A DNA stretch of 64,000 bases from Pseudomonas abietaniphila (GTDB lineage Bacteria; Pseudomonadota; Gammaproteobacteria; Pseudomonadales; Pseudomonadaceae): contig NZ_FNCO01000003.1 in assembly GCF_900100795.1 (NCBI RefSeq), positions 124,001-188,000 of the forward strand, given 5' to 3'. A program made the position numbers and the translations under genes. Shown in pieces: positions 46,853 through 55,818 of this stretch. The notes beneath the pieces are model-generated. The model searched no databases. It saw nothing but the letters and a program-made list of their open reading frames with translations, and was not told the origin of the DNA. Each line of letters begins with the position of its first letter. Position 1 is the first letter of the stretch.

Positions 46853-47971
46853 GAACGCTGACGGCCTTGTTCGCGATTAATTCTGCTGTGGGATATGTAC
46901 AGCGCCCGGTGCGCGCTGTACATCCGCTTGGCAAAATTTATTCCAAATTCGCCATAGACGCCCAGCCCTTTGGGCGCTGCCCGGCACAAACCCCGTGGGA
47001 GCATCCGACACCAACCTGCGGGGGTATCCGGCAATACCCTTGTAGGAGCTGCCGGAGGTTACGACGGTGGCGAATGCGGTTTTTCAGCGGCCAGAGGTGT
47101 GTTGACTGCCCCGGCCTCTTCGCGACACTCGTAACCTCGGATTGCCCCTACAGAGACCGCGTGGTGCCGTCGTTCCTGCCCGGCACAAAAACCGTGGGAG
47201 CATTCGACACCAAACCTGTAGGAGTATCCGGCAGTACCCCTGTAGGAGCTGCCGGAGGTTACGACGGTGGCGAATGCGGTCTTTCAGCTGCCAGAGGTGT
47301 GTCGACTGCCCCGGCCTCTTCGCGACGCTCGTAACCTCGGATTGCTCCTACAGGGACCGCGTGGTGCCATCGGTCCTGCCCGGCACAAACCCCGTGGGAG
47401 CATCCGACACAAGCCTGCGGGGGATCCGGCAGTACCCCTGTAGGAGCTGCCGGAGGTTACCACGGTGGCGAATGCGGTTTTTCAGCCGCCAGAGATGTGT
47501 TGACTGCCCCGGCCTCTTCGCGACCCTCGTAACCTCGGATTGCTCCTACAGAGACCGCGTTGTGCCATCGTTCCTGCCCGACACAAAAACCGTGGGAGCA
47601 TCCGACACCAAACCTGTTGGAGTATCCGGTAGTACCCCTGTAGGAGCTGCCGGAGGTTACGACGGTGGCGAATGCGGTCTTTCAGCTGCCAGAGGTGTGT
47701 CGACTGCCCCGGCCTCTTCGCGACCCTCGTAACCTCGGATTGCTCCTACAGAGACCGCGTGGTGCCATCTGTCCGGCACAAAGTATCCGACACAAACCTG
47801 CGGGGGTATCAGGAAGTACCCTTGTAGGAGCTGCCGGAGGTTACGACGGTGGCGAATGCGGTTTTTCAGCGGCCAGAGGTGTGTTGACTGCCCCGGCCTC
47901 TTCGCGACCCTCGTAACCTCGGATTGCTCCTACAGGGACCGCGTCATCGCGTCACAATCCGGGGAGCCGGC
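46853..47971. other. 1.1-kb non-coding interval filled by BIME-like tandem array
   Basis: Between the yccS start and the end of a convergently placed flavoprotein gene lie about 1.1 kb. From about 46985 to 47945 it consists of the tandem array described separately. Open frames of up to 196 codons run through it, but they repeat with the array and lack start signals, so I do not call genes. Confidence 0.7.
46985..47945. repeat. Five-copy tandem array of a ~200-bp unit carrying a REP inverted pair
   Basis: The anchor TGTAGGAGCTGCCGGAGGTT occurs at 47041, 47241, 47439, 47639 and 47823, giving unit lengths of about 200, 198, 200 and 184 bp. Each unit contains that arm and the near-complement CTCGTAACCTCGGATTGCTCCTACA about 90 bp later, so each can fold into a long hairpin. 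Spacers within a unit read GCACAAAAACCGTGGGAGCA and close variants. Copies differ by scattered substitutions; the last is shorter. Confidence 0.9.
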
Positions 47972-49150
47972 TCAGACGTACTGCGCCGCCGCATACGCGG
48001 AAGCCCAGGCCCACTGAAAGTTGAAGCCGCCCAGATGCCCGCTGACGTCCAGCACTTCTCCGATGAAGTACAGCTTCGGCGATTTAAGCGACTCCATGGT
48101 TTTGGACGACACCTCCCGCGTGTCGATCCCGCCCAGCGTCACTTCGGCCGTGCGATAGCCTTCGGTCCCGGCGGGAACCACTTGCCAGCTCGACAGCTTA
48201 TTGGCGATGTCGGCCAGTTCGGCGTGGGTGTATTGCTTCATCGGTCTGGACACGAACCACTGGTCTGCAATCAGGTTGGCCATCTTCTTGGTGAAGATCT
48301 CGCCGAGCAGGGTTTTCAGCTCGCTGTTGGGGCGTTCGGCTTGTTGCTCGGTCAACCAGCGGTGGGCGTCGTGATCGGGCATCAGGTTGATTTCCACGGC
48401 ATCGCCCGGATGCCAGAACGAAGAAATCTGCAAGATTGCCGGACCGCTGAGGCCGCGATGGGTGAACAGGATGTTCTCGCGGAAGCTGACGTCGTTGCAG
48501 CTCACGAGGCAGTCCACCGAAGTGCCGGTCAGTTCGGTGCACAGCGCTTTGAGCTGATCGGTGATGGTGAATGGCACCAGGCCTGCGCGGGTCGGCAGCA
48601 GGGTGTGACCGAACTGCTTGCCGACCTGATAGCCGAAGCCTGTGGCGCCCAGTGTCGGAATCGACAGGCCACCCGTGGCGATCACCAGCGACTCGCAGCT
48701 GATGTCGCCCAGAGTCGTGCTCAGCAGGTAGCCGGTCTCGGTTTTCTCGATGGTCTGCACCGACGTGTCCATGTGCAAGCTGACGCCTGCGGCCTCGCAC
48801 TCGCTCAGCAACAGGCCAAGAATGTCGCTGGACTTGTTGTCGCAGAACAGCTGGCCGAGTTTCTTCTCGTGGTACGGCACGCCGTGTTTACCGACCAGCT
48901 CAATGAAATCCCACTGGGTGTAGCGGGCCAGCGCGGATTTGCAGAAGTGCGGATTTTGCGAGAGGAAGTTGGCGGGCTCGGTGTACATATTGGTGAAGTT
49001 GCAGCGGCCACCGCCTGACATGAGGATTTTCTTGCCCGGCTTGTTCGCGTGATCGATCAGCATGACCTTGCGGCCACGATTGGCCGCGGTAAACGCACAC
49101 ATCAAACCTGCGGCGCCAGCGCCGATGATCACAACGTCAGTAACGGGCAA
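47972..49150 (-). CDS. HI0933/BaiN-family flavoprotein (NAD(P)/FAD oxidoreductase)
   Basis: A 392-residue flavoprotein: VVIIGAGAAGLMCAFTAANR (FAD-binding), KILMSGGGRCNFTN (family hallmark), and the C-terminal GGIDTREVSSKTMESLKSP and GEVLDVSGHLGGFNFQWAWA, all typical of the HI0933/YhiN group. The reaction is unknown in most members, although BaiN reduces bile acids. It has no operon partner. The start is at MPVTDVVIIGAGAAG. Confidence 0.9.
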   Translation of the reverse strand: MPVTDVVIIGAGAAGLMCAFTAANRGRKVMLIDHANKPGKKILMSGGGRCNFTNMYTEPANFLSQNPHFCKSALARYTQWDFIELVGKHGVPYHEKKLGQLFCDNKSSDILGLLLSECEAAGVSLHMDTSVQTIEKTETGYLLSTTLGDISCESLVIATGGLSIPTLGATGFGYQVGKQFGHTLLPTRAGLVPFTITDQLKALCTELTGTSVDCLVSCNDVSFRENILFTHRGLSGPAILQISSFWHPGDAVEINLMPDHDAHRWLTEQQAERPNSELKTLLGEIFTKKMANLIADQWFVSRPMKQYTHAELADIANKLSSWQVVPAGTEGYRTAEVTLGGIDTREVSSKTMESLKSPKLYFIGEVLDVSGHLGGFNFQWAWASAYAAAQYV

Positions 49151-49190
49151 AGCGGTGTCCTCAGGAGAATCGGTGGTGTGTCAGAAGGCT

Positions 49191-49265
49191 TGATCGTTCC
49201 CACGCTCTGCGTGGGAACGCATGGTGCGACGCTCCGCGTCGCCACTCAGAGCGTGGGAACGATCA
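49191..49265. repeat. Palindromic repeat, CGTTCCCACGCTCTGCGTGGGAACG family
   Basis: TGATCGTTCCCACGCTCTG pairs with CAGAGCGTGGGAACGATCA at the other end, and an inner stem (CGACGCTCCGCGTCG) lies between. This is one of the common Pseudomonas intergenic repeats. It lies between the flavoprotein start and the 3' end of dbpA and could end the dbpA transcript. Confidence 0.85.
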
Positions 49266-49284
49266 AATGCGGCGTTTCGGATGC

Positions 49285-50664
49285 TTACAAAATCCGCACC
49301 CGCAACGACTTGCCCTTGATCTTGCCGTTGTTCAGACGCTCCAGCGCCTGCTTGGCGATGCTGCGCTCGACCGCCACATAAGCCTGGAAATCGAAAATCG
49401 CGATCTTGCCGACCTGAGTGCCCGGAACACCCGCTTCGCCCGTCAGCGCGCCAAGGATGTCGCCCGGACGAAGTTTGTCCTTGCGGCCCGAGCCGATGCA
49501 GAGGGTCGTCATTGGGGGCAGCAGCTTGCCGCCTTCTTTGCGCGTCAGCTGGTCGTACTGTTGCCAGTTAAGAGGCGCTTTCTGCAGTTCTTCCACGGCG
49601 CGTGCACGCTGGCTTTCGCCCGGCGCAACGAGACTGACGGCGATGCCGGTCTCGCCTGCGCGACCGGTACGGCCGACGCGGTGAATGTGGATTTCCGAGT
49701 CACGGGCCAGCTCGACGTTGATCACCATGTCCAGGGCATCGATGTCCAGACCGCGGGCGGCCACGTCAGTTGCGACCAGTACCGAGGTGCTGCGGTTGGC
49801 GAACATCGCCAGCACCTGATCGCGATCACGCTGCTCCAGGTCACCGTGCAGGCCCACCGCCGACATGCCTTTGGCGGTCAGGTGATCGACCACTTCCTGA
49901 ACCTGCTGCTTGGTGAAACAGAACGCCACGCAGGACTGCGGACGGAAATGGTCGAGGACCTTCACCACCGCTTCCAGGCGTTGCTCAGGGGAAATCTCGT
50001 AGAAAATCTGCTCGATCTGGCTGTCGGCGTGCAGCGCTTCGACCTTCACGGTCTGCGGATCGCGCATGAACTTGGAGGCCAGTTGCTTGATGCCGACCGG
50101 GTAGGTGGCGGAGAACAGCAACGTCTGACGGCGCTCCGGGGTCTGCTCGATGATGTCCGCGATCGAGTCATAGAAACCCATGTCGAGCATGCGGTCGGCT
50201 TCGTCGAGGACCAGCGTGTTCAGGCCGTCCAGCACCAACGAGCCTTTGCGCAAGTGCTGCTGGATGCGGCCCGGCGTGCCGACGATGATGTGCGCGCCGT
50301 GCTCCAGCGAGCCGATCTGCGGGCCGAAGGACACGCCGCCGCACAGGGTCAGGACCTTGATGTTGTCTTCGGCGCGGGCCAGACGACGGATTTCCTTGGC
50401 GACCTGATCCGCCAGCTCACGGGTCGGGCACAGGATCAGTGCCTGGCAGCCGAAGTAGCGCGGATTGATCGGGTTCAGCAGGCCGATACCGAAGGCCGCC
50501 GTCTTGCCGGAGCCGGTTTTGGCCTGGGCAATCAGGTCCATGCCCTTGAGCATCACCGGCAGGCTCTGCGCCTGAATCGGCGTCATCTCGGCATAACCAA
50601 GGGATTCCAGGTTAGCCAGCATGGCAGCGGAAAGGGGCAGTGAATTGAACGCGGTGTTAGTCAC
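49285..50664 (-). CDS. dbpA: ATP-dependent RNA helicase DbpA
   Basis: A DEAD-box helicase of about 459 residues: Q-motif (LESLGYAEMTPIQAQSLPVM), Walker A AKTGSGKT, motif II VLDEADRMLD, motif III SATYPVGI, and motif VI HRVGRTGRAG, followed by the C-terminal RNA-recognition domain (about 385-459: GKIAIFDFQAYVAVERSIA) that binds hairpin 92 of 23S rRNA. It remodels 50S ribosome precursors. The first residues TAFNSLPLS match DbpA; GTG 50664 or TTG 50679 could be the start, and I favour GTG. Confidence 0.93.
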   Translation of the reverse strand: MTNTAFNSLPLSAAMLANLESLGYAEMTPIQAQSLPVMLKGMDLIAQAKTGSGKTAAFGIGLLNPINPRYFGCQALILCPTRELADQVAKEIRRLARAEDNIKVLTLCGGVSFGPQIGSLEHGAHIIVGTPGRIQQHLRKGSLVLDGLNTLVLDEADRMLDMGFYDSIADIIEQTPERRQTLLFSATYPVGIKQLASKFMRDPQTVKVEALHADSQIEQIFYEISPEQRLEAVVKVLDHFRPQSCVAFCFTKQQVQEVVDHLTAKGMSAVGLHGDLEQRDRDQVLAMFANRSTSVLVATDVAARGLDIDALDMVINVELARDSEIHIHRVGRTGRAGETGIAVSLVAPGESQRARAVEELQKAPLNWQQYDQLTRKEGGKLLPPMTTLCIGSGRKDKLRPGDILGALTGEAGVPGTQVGKIAIFDFQAYVAVERSIAKQALERLNNGKIKGKSLRVRIL

Positions 50665-50795
50665 AAGGGTGGCCTGCAAAACAAAATGTCGCGCAGTGTA
50701 TCAGGTCGCGGGCCCTGCCTTGGGGGCGCGGGCGATAAATGGTGGGGGAATTGGGCGGTTCATTTTTCGCGTTTGTCCTGTAACCATCGGTTCCC

Positions 50796-50885
50796 TGTGG
50801 GAGCGAATTCATTCGCGAAAAGTTCTAAGGCCGACAGACATGTGTCGGATGCACCGGCCTCTCGCGAATGAATTCGCTCCCACAA
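50796..50885. repeat. REP pair, GGGAGCGAATTCATTCGCGA family
   Basis: TGTGGGAGCGAATTCATTCG and its complement CGAATGAATTCGCTCCCACA enclose about 45 bp. Same family as 43013-43104, but with different spacer. It lies between the dbpA promoter and the 3' end of the exporter gene. Confidence 0.85.
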
Positions 50886-50913
50886 TAGATCCGCGTTTAG
50901 CCAGCGGATCGCA

Positions 50914-52356
50914 TCACGCCTCGATTTCCGGCTCGGTCTGTGGCTTGCGTGGCGGAATTTCCGGTGGCATGCGCGGTGAAAGCTGCAGGAAAATCGACGC
51001 CGCCAGCATGGCCAGCACGCCCACGCACAGGAACGTCAGCTGGAATGCACCCAGCACGCTGCTGACCTCGCCGGTCGACACGTCGTCCGTAAACCCGCCC
51101 AGCAACGCGGCCGCGCAGGCGACGCCCAGGCTCAGGGACAACTGAGCCACCACGGAAAGCAGGCTGTTGCCGCTGGCTGCGCTGGCGTCATCGAGATCGA
51201 TCAGCGTGACCGCATTCATCGCCGAGAACTGCAGCGAGTTCACACCGCCCAAAAACGCCAGATGAATCAGCAATACCCAGTACGGCGTGTCGGCATCGAC
51301 CAGCGCCATGCTCGCCAGCAGGATCCCGAGCAGCAGCGTGTTGCCGGTCAGGACAATACGATACCCCAGACGCTCGATGGCCCGGGTGGCCAGCGGTTTG
51401 GCGAACATTGCCGCCAGCGCCAGCGGGATCATGCTCATCCCGGCGTGGGAGGGCGAGTAACCCAGCGCCACTTGCAGCATCAAGGGCACGAGAAAGGGCA
51501 ACGCACCGCTGCCCAGTCGTGCGAACAGGTTGCCCATGATGCCGACGGCGAAACTTCGGGTGCGAAACAGCGAGGCCGAAAACAGCGGCGACTCCACGTG
51601 GCCGGCGCGCAACCAGTACGCGGCCAGGCACGCCATCCCGCCGAACAGCAGCATCACCACGCGCAGGTGCGGCAGACGCAGTTCGCCCAAGCCTTCCAGG
51701 GCGATGGTGATCAGCACCATCGATGCGCCGAACAGCGCAAACCCCACCAGATCGAAACGCGTGCGACCGCCACCCTGTAGGTCCGGGATGAACTTGCGCA
51801 CGGCGAAGCATCCCAGGATGCCGACCGGAATGTTGATCAGAAAGATCCAGTGCCAGCTCAAGTATTCCACCAGCCAACCGCCCACCGTCGGACCCATCAG
51901 CGGGCCGAGCAGGGCGGGCATGGTGATGAAGCTCAGGATGCGCACCAGCTCGGCTCGCGGGTAAGCGCGTAGCACGATCAACCGGCCCACCGGCATCATC
52001 AGAGCGCCGCCCAGACCCTGCACCACCCGCGCGGTAACCAGCATGCCGAGGGAGTTGGCGGCCGCACACAGCAGCGAGCCAAAGCTGAACAGCAAGATGG
52101 CGCTGAAGAAAATGCGCTTGATCCCGAACCGGTCGGAAATCCACCCCGACGCGGGAATCAGCAAGGCAATCGTCAGCATGTACGCGATGATCACCGACTG
52201 CATGCGCAGCGGGTCTTCGGACAGCGAACGGGCCATGGACGGCAGGGCCGTGTTGAGAATCGTGCCGTCCAGGCTTTGCATGAAAAACGCAATGGCGATG
52301 ACCCAGGGCATCCAGCGCAGGGTTCGGGCGTCCAGTGGCGGCGTCGAGGTCGGCAT
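50914..52356 (-). CDS. mdtD: MdtD-like DHA2-family multidrug exporter (MFS)
   Basis: A 480-residue MFS protein with 14 predicted helices. MQSLDGTILNTALPSMARSL is the DHA2 motif D1 (D..I.N.ALP.I), PASGWISDRFGIKRIF is motif A, and YLSWHWIFLINIPVGILG is the DHA2 hallmark; all match MdtD of enterobacteria closely. It should expel drugs or other amphipathic compounds by proton antiport. I start it at ATG 52356 (MPTSTPPLDARTLRW) rather than at 52455, where the frame runs through a REP element. Confidence 0.88.
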   Translation of the reverse strand: MPTSTPPLDARTLRWMPWVIAIAFFMQSLDGTILNTALPSMARSLSEDPLRMQSVIIAYMLTIALLIPASGWISDRFGIKRIFFSAILLFSFGSLLCAAANSLGMLVTARVVQGLGGALMMPVGRLIVLRAYPRAELVRILSFITMPALLGPLMGPTVGGWLVEYLSWHWIFLINIPVGILGCFAVRKFIPDLQGGGRTRFDLVGFALFGASMVLITIALEGLGELRLPHLRVVMLLFGGMACLAAYWLRAGHVESPLFSASLFRTRSFAVGIMGNLFARLGSGALPFLVPLMLQVALGYSPSHAGMSMIPLALAAMFAKPLATRAIERLGYRIVLTGNTLLLGILLASMALVDADTPYWVLLIHLAFLGGVNSLQFSAMNAVTLIDLDDASAASGNSLLSVVAQLSLSLGVACAAALLGGFTDDVSTGEVSSVLGAFQLTFLCVGVLAMLAASIFLQLSPRMPPEIPPRKPQTEPEIEA

Positions 52357-52411
52357 GTGAAGTTCGAGGTCCTTACTGGTTGTGTATAACTTGGGGAAGT
52401 CTCGCAGTTCC

Positions 52412-52500
52412 TGTAGGAGCGCGCTTGCCCGCGATTGCGGTGTGTCAGGCGACATCTACATCACAGGCCCACCGCAATCGCGGGCAAGCGCGCTCCTACA
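52412..52500. repeat. REP pair, GCGCGCTTGCCCGCGAT family
   Basis: TGTAGGAGCGCGCTTGCCCG and CGGGCAAGCGCGCTCCTACA form an inverted pair with about 49 bp between. Same family as 32989-33075. It lies between the exporter gene and the 3' end of tldE. Confidence 0.88.
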
Positions 52501-52514
52501 TGGATTGCGTCTGG

Positions 52515-53840
52515 CTAGAGGGTCAACGTCAGCCTGCTCACCAATGCGCCCGGCAGCAGATTCGAGGCCGTCTGACGTTGACTGTAGGTACTCGCCGACA
52601 GGATGAGTTCCCTTTCACTGGTCAATTGCTCGAGGGCGCTGCCCAGCAGACTGAAAAGACTGTCGTCGAAGCGCATGGTGCTCACTGGCGCCTTGATCTT
52701 GCCGTTCTCCACCCAGAACGTCGCAAAGCGGGTCATCCCGGTGATTCGTCCGGCGGTGCGGTCGGAGAAGTTCAGGTACCACAGGTTGCTGATGTACAGC
52801 CCGGTGCCCAGCGCCTTGAGCACATCGTCCAGGGCCAACGAGCCGCCGTTCATGCTCAGCGCGCTGGGCGATTCGCCCCAGCCGGCGCCGTTGGCGGTCA
52901 GGTTGTACTCGGCCGCGCTGCGTGAGTCGATCAGGCGATCCTTCGCAACACCGTCGACCACCAGCGACAGGTCGGCGCGTGGATAACCTTCACTCGAGAA
53001 CGCTGGCGACAATGAGCCCGTGACCTGCTCACCCAGGCTCACCAACGGATTCAGCGTCGCATGACCGTCATAAAGACGCTGCAGCGGACTGGTCTTGTCC
53101 GCCAGCGATTGCGCCGAGAAACCGCCCCAGCACAGCATGCTCATGACTTCTTCCAGTGCGGCAGGCGCCAGATACGCCCGGTACTGGCCTGGCGGCAGCG
53201 GGTGCGAAGGATGCCCCAGAAACTCCAGCTGCTCGCGGGCAAGGGTGAAGCGTCGGGCGAATGCCTCGTCGTCCCACGCGTGACCCGCGTAGTTGGCCTT
53301 CACGGCCTGACCGTTTTCGTGGAACAGGCTCCAGTCAACGTTAAAGCTGTTTGCCTGATGCCAACCCAGCGCGCCGCTGGAGCTGGCGAATCCGCGATAG
53401 ATCGGCCCAGCGGCGTAGATGCCGACCAGGTCTAGGCCTTCGCCCAGTTGCGCGATCTGTTCGACCACGCGGGCGCTGTTGGGCAACGGCGCGTCCTGAA
53501 CATTGCTGCTTTGCCAGGCGTCGTCGTTGAGCAGCAGATAAGGGTCGACCGGCAGCAGCGTCAGGGTTTCGCGAAGTTGGTGCAGTGCTTCGTTCAGGCG
53601 CTGACGGTCCACGGTTTCGTCGCCGGACAGCGTCAGGTTCAGGTCGGCGTGCCGACCGTCTTCGATCAATTTGAACTGCAGGCTGGCCTGCTGCACGTGA
53701 CCGGCCTGGCGCACTTTGGCGTGGTTGAACCGAATGAAATCCGACGCCTCGGCGTTGTAGCTCAGGGTGAAGCGTTCCTGGGGCGTGACAGCGCCGCGCA
53801 GCCAGTCGGCCAAGGCATTGAATCGGGCTTGATGGGACAT
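52515..53840 (-). CDS. TldE/PmbA-family protein (metalloprotease partner)
   Basis: A 441-residue TldE/PmbA-type protein: N-terminal RFTLSYNAEASDFIRFNHAK and the C-terminal Glu/Gly-rich strands (ISNLWYLNFSDRTAGRITGM, TRFATFWVENGKI) of the PmbA_TldD fold. It has no HExxxH, as expected for the non-catalytic subunit of the TldD-TldE heterodimer. It overlaps the tldD gene by 1 bp (TGATG), so the two are translationally coupled. It is the divergent second copy of the tldD/pmbA group rather than the ones near the rng operon; the role of this pair is not known. Confidence 0.82.
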   Translation of the reverse strand: MSHQARFNALADWLRGAVTPQERFTLSYNAEASDFIRFNHAKVRQAGHVQQASLQFKLIEDGRHADLNLTLSGDETVDRQRLNEALHQLRETLTLLPVDPYLLLNDDAWQSSNVQDAPLPNSARVVEQIAQLGEGLDLVGIYAAGPIYRGFASSSGALGWHQANSFNVDWSLFHENGQAVKANYAGHAWDDEAFARRFTLAREQLEFLGHPSHPLPPGQYRAYLAPAALEEVMSMLCWGGFSAQSLADKTSPLQRLYDGHATLNPLVSLGEQVTGSLSPAFSSEGYPRADLSLVVDGVAKDRLIDSRSAAEYNLTANGAGWGESPSALSMNGGSLALDDVLKALGTGLYISNLWYLNFSDRTAGRITGMTRFATFWVENGKIKAPVSTMRFDDSLFSLLGSALEQLTSERELILSASTYSQRQTASNLLPGALVSRLTLTL

Positions 53841-55282
53841 CAGGCGTCACCTCCGAAAACATCGACGTTTGCAAATACGCAGGCGGGCGAAGCATGGCCG
53901 ACGCGCACCACCTGGTTGGGCTCGCCTTTGCCGCAGTTCGGCGTGCCGAGGACCTTGAAGGTGCTCGCGTCGCCAACGGCGCTGAGGTTGCGCCAGAACT
54001 GCGCGGAAATGGCGCGGTAGTTCGGGTTTTTCACCACACCCTTGAGCTCGCCATTCTCGATCAACTGACCCCATTCACAGCCGAACTGGAATTTGTTGCG
54101 CGCATCGTCGATCGACCACGAGCGGTTGGTGCTCATCAAGATGCCGTGCTCGATACCGCTGATCAGTTGCGCCATCGATTGATCGCCCGGCTCGATGTTG
54201 AGGTTGGCCATGCGGTCGATGGGCGCGCGGTTCCAGCTACAGGCGCGGCTGTTGGCAACGCCTTCCATGCCGGAACGGTATTGCGACAGCGCACCGCCCA
54301 GAGGGCGTTCGAGGATGCCGTCCTTGATCAGGAACTGCTTGCTGGCCGGGGTGCCGTCGTCGTCATAGCCATAGCTCGCCAGTTGCTCGGGAATCTCCGG
54401 GTCGAAGGTCACGTTGAGCAGGTTCGAGCCGTATTGCAGGGTGCCGAAGTCGCTGGCTTTGACGAAGCTGGTGCCGGCGTAATTGCGCTCGTCACCGAGG
54501 ATGCGGTCCAACTCCAGCGGATGGCCGATGGACTCATGGATTTGCAGGATCATCTGGTCCGGCGTCAGCAACAGGTCGCGAGGGCCGCTCGGGGTGTTGG
54601 TTGCCAGGATCAACTGCAGCGCCTGATCGGCGACGTTGGCCGCGGCCCCAATGATGCCGCAGGAGGTGATGACTTCCGCACCGCCTTGCTGGCCGAAGTT
54701 CTCGCGGCCCAGGCTACGCGTCTGGCTGTCTTTGCCGTCGTAGGCCGTGACGCTGAGACCGGGGAATACAAAGCGCTGAGCCTGACGGATCTCGGCGCCG
54801 GCACTGTTGAGGTAGATCTGTTCGACGTTTTCCAACCCCAGGCTGACTTGCCAGTTGACCAGGCGATCGTCCTTGGGCACGGACGCTGATTCGCTGCCGA
54901 GCAGGGCGTAACACTCGCTGAGCGACGGGAAGGCGCTGGTCAGGTTGGGTGAGAGGTAGTCGGCGCGGCTGGTCGCGACCGCCTGTTCGCGCAGGTCGAG
55001 CAGTGAGTACGGGGCGAGCATGCGGGCCTGAGCTTCGGCCCGTTCGAGCGCGGCCTGTAAACCCTGTTGCGAGAGGTCGTTGGTGGCCGCATACGCTTCG
55101 ACGCCACGAATGCGCACGGTGAGCATCACGCCTTCATCGGTGCTGAGCTGCGGTGGTTCTGCGACGTTCTTGCGCACGGACAGGTGCTGACTGGTCTGTT
55201 TGACGTAGCGCAGGGAGAAAAACTGGGCGCTGCTCTGCAGGGCGGCGAACCGCTGCTTGAGTTGAGCGGAGAAGTCGAACAT
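53840..55282 (-). CDS. TldD-family metallopeptidase (zinc subunit)
   Basis: A 480-residue TldD-type peptidase with the zinc motif HESIGHPLELDR (HExxxH) near the middle and the TldD blocks GDERNYAGTSFV and NSRACSWNRAPIDRMANLNI. It degrades unfolded or short peptides in the TldD-TldE dimer. The ATG at 55282 has AAGGAG about 9 bp upstream; the frame is open to 55315. It leads the two-gene operon with the TldE-type gene. Confidence 0.88.
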   Translation of the reverse strand: MFDFSAQLKQRFAALQSSAQFFSLRYVKQTSQHLSVRKNVAEPPQLSTDEGVMLTVRIRGVEAYAATNDLSQQGLQAALERAEAQARMLAPYSLLDLREQAVATSRADYLSPNLTSAFPSLSECYALLGSESASVPKDDRLVNWQVSLGLENVEQIYLNSAGAEIRQAQRFVFPGLSVTAYDGKDSQTRSLGRENFGQQGGAEVITSCGIIGAAANVADQALQLILATNTPSGPRDLLLTPDQMILQIHESIGHPLELDRILGDERNYAGTSFVKASDFGTLQYGSNLLNVTFDPEIPEQLASYGYDDDGTPASKQFLIKDGILERPLGGALSQYRSGMEGVANSRACSWNRAPIDRMANLNIEPGDQSMAQLISGIEHGILMSTNRSWSIDDARNKFQFGCEWGQLIENGELKGVVKNPNYRAISAQFWRNLSAVGDASTFKVLGTPNCGKGEPNQVVRVGHASPACVFANVDVFGGDA

Positions 55283-55818
55283 GCAGGAAGGCTCCTTGGC
55301 GATTCGGACAGGCAATGGTCCGAATCATAGCGCGCTTGAGCCTTCGGGCGGAGAGCTAAGAAGGGTATGCATCGGCTGTACCGACCTCTTCGCCACCGTC
55401 GTAACCTCCGGCAGCTCCCACAGGATAATGCTCAGCAACCAGAAATTCGCCGCTGAGCGAGTCTCGCGTCAGAGGAAATCCAGTGTGTCACACACTCTCT
55501 GTAGGAGCTCCCACAGGATAATGCTCAGCACACAGAAATTCGCCGCTGAGCGAGTCTTGCGTCAGACGAATCCAGTGTGTGACGCACTCTCTGTAGGAGC
55601 TCCCACAGGATAATGCTCAGCACACAGAAATTCGCCGCTGAGCGAGTCTTGCGTCAGACGAATCCAGTGTGTGACGCACTCTCTGTAGGAGCTGCCGGAG
55701 GTTACGACGGTGGCGAATGCGTAGTGTCAGCCACCCTCAATGCTGCAGTGCTGATGCATTCGCGAGCAAGCTCGCTCCCACAGGGTTGGGGTTCTGTCCC
55801 GGGAAGCGAGCGGTTGGC
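55283..55818. other. Intergenic region with REP arms and 92-bp tandem repeat
   Basis: About 536 bp between the tldD promoter and the 3' end of betA. It contains a REP arm (near 55384-55420), three copies of a 92-bp unit, another REP arm (55682-55722), and a single-copy REP (GCATTCGCGAGCAAGCTCGC, near 55757). Open frames there repeat with the units and are not called. Confidence 0.65.
55413..55694. repeat. Three tandem copies of a 92-bp unit between inverted REP arms
   Basis: CAGGATAATGCTCAGCA recurs at 55421, 55514 and 55606 (periods 93 and 92). Copies 2 and 3 are almost identical; copy 1 has several changes. The block is preceded by CACCGTCGTAACCTCCGGCA and followed by its complement TGCCGGAGGTTACGACGGTG, the same REP arm as in the array at 46985-47945. 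Confidence 0.85.

Noticed and set aside
46867..47916. Series of rightward frames (up to 196 residues) through the tandem array
   Set aside because: The frames repeat with the ~200-bp unit, have no ribosome-binding site and encode identical low-complexity peptides, so they are a result of the array.
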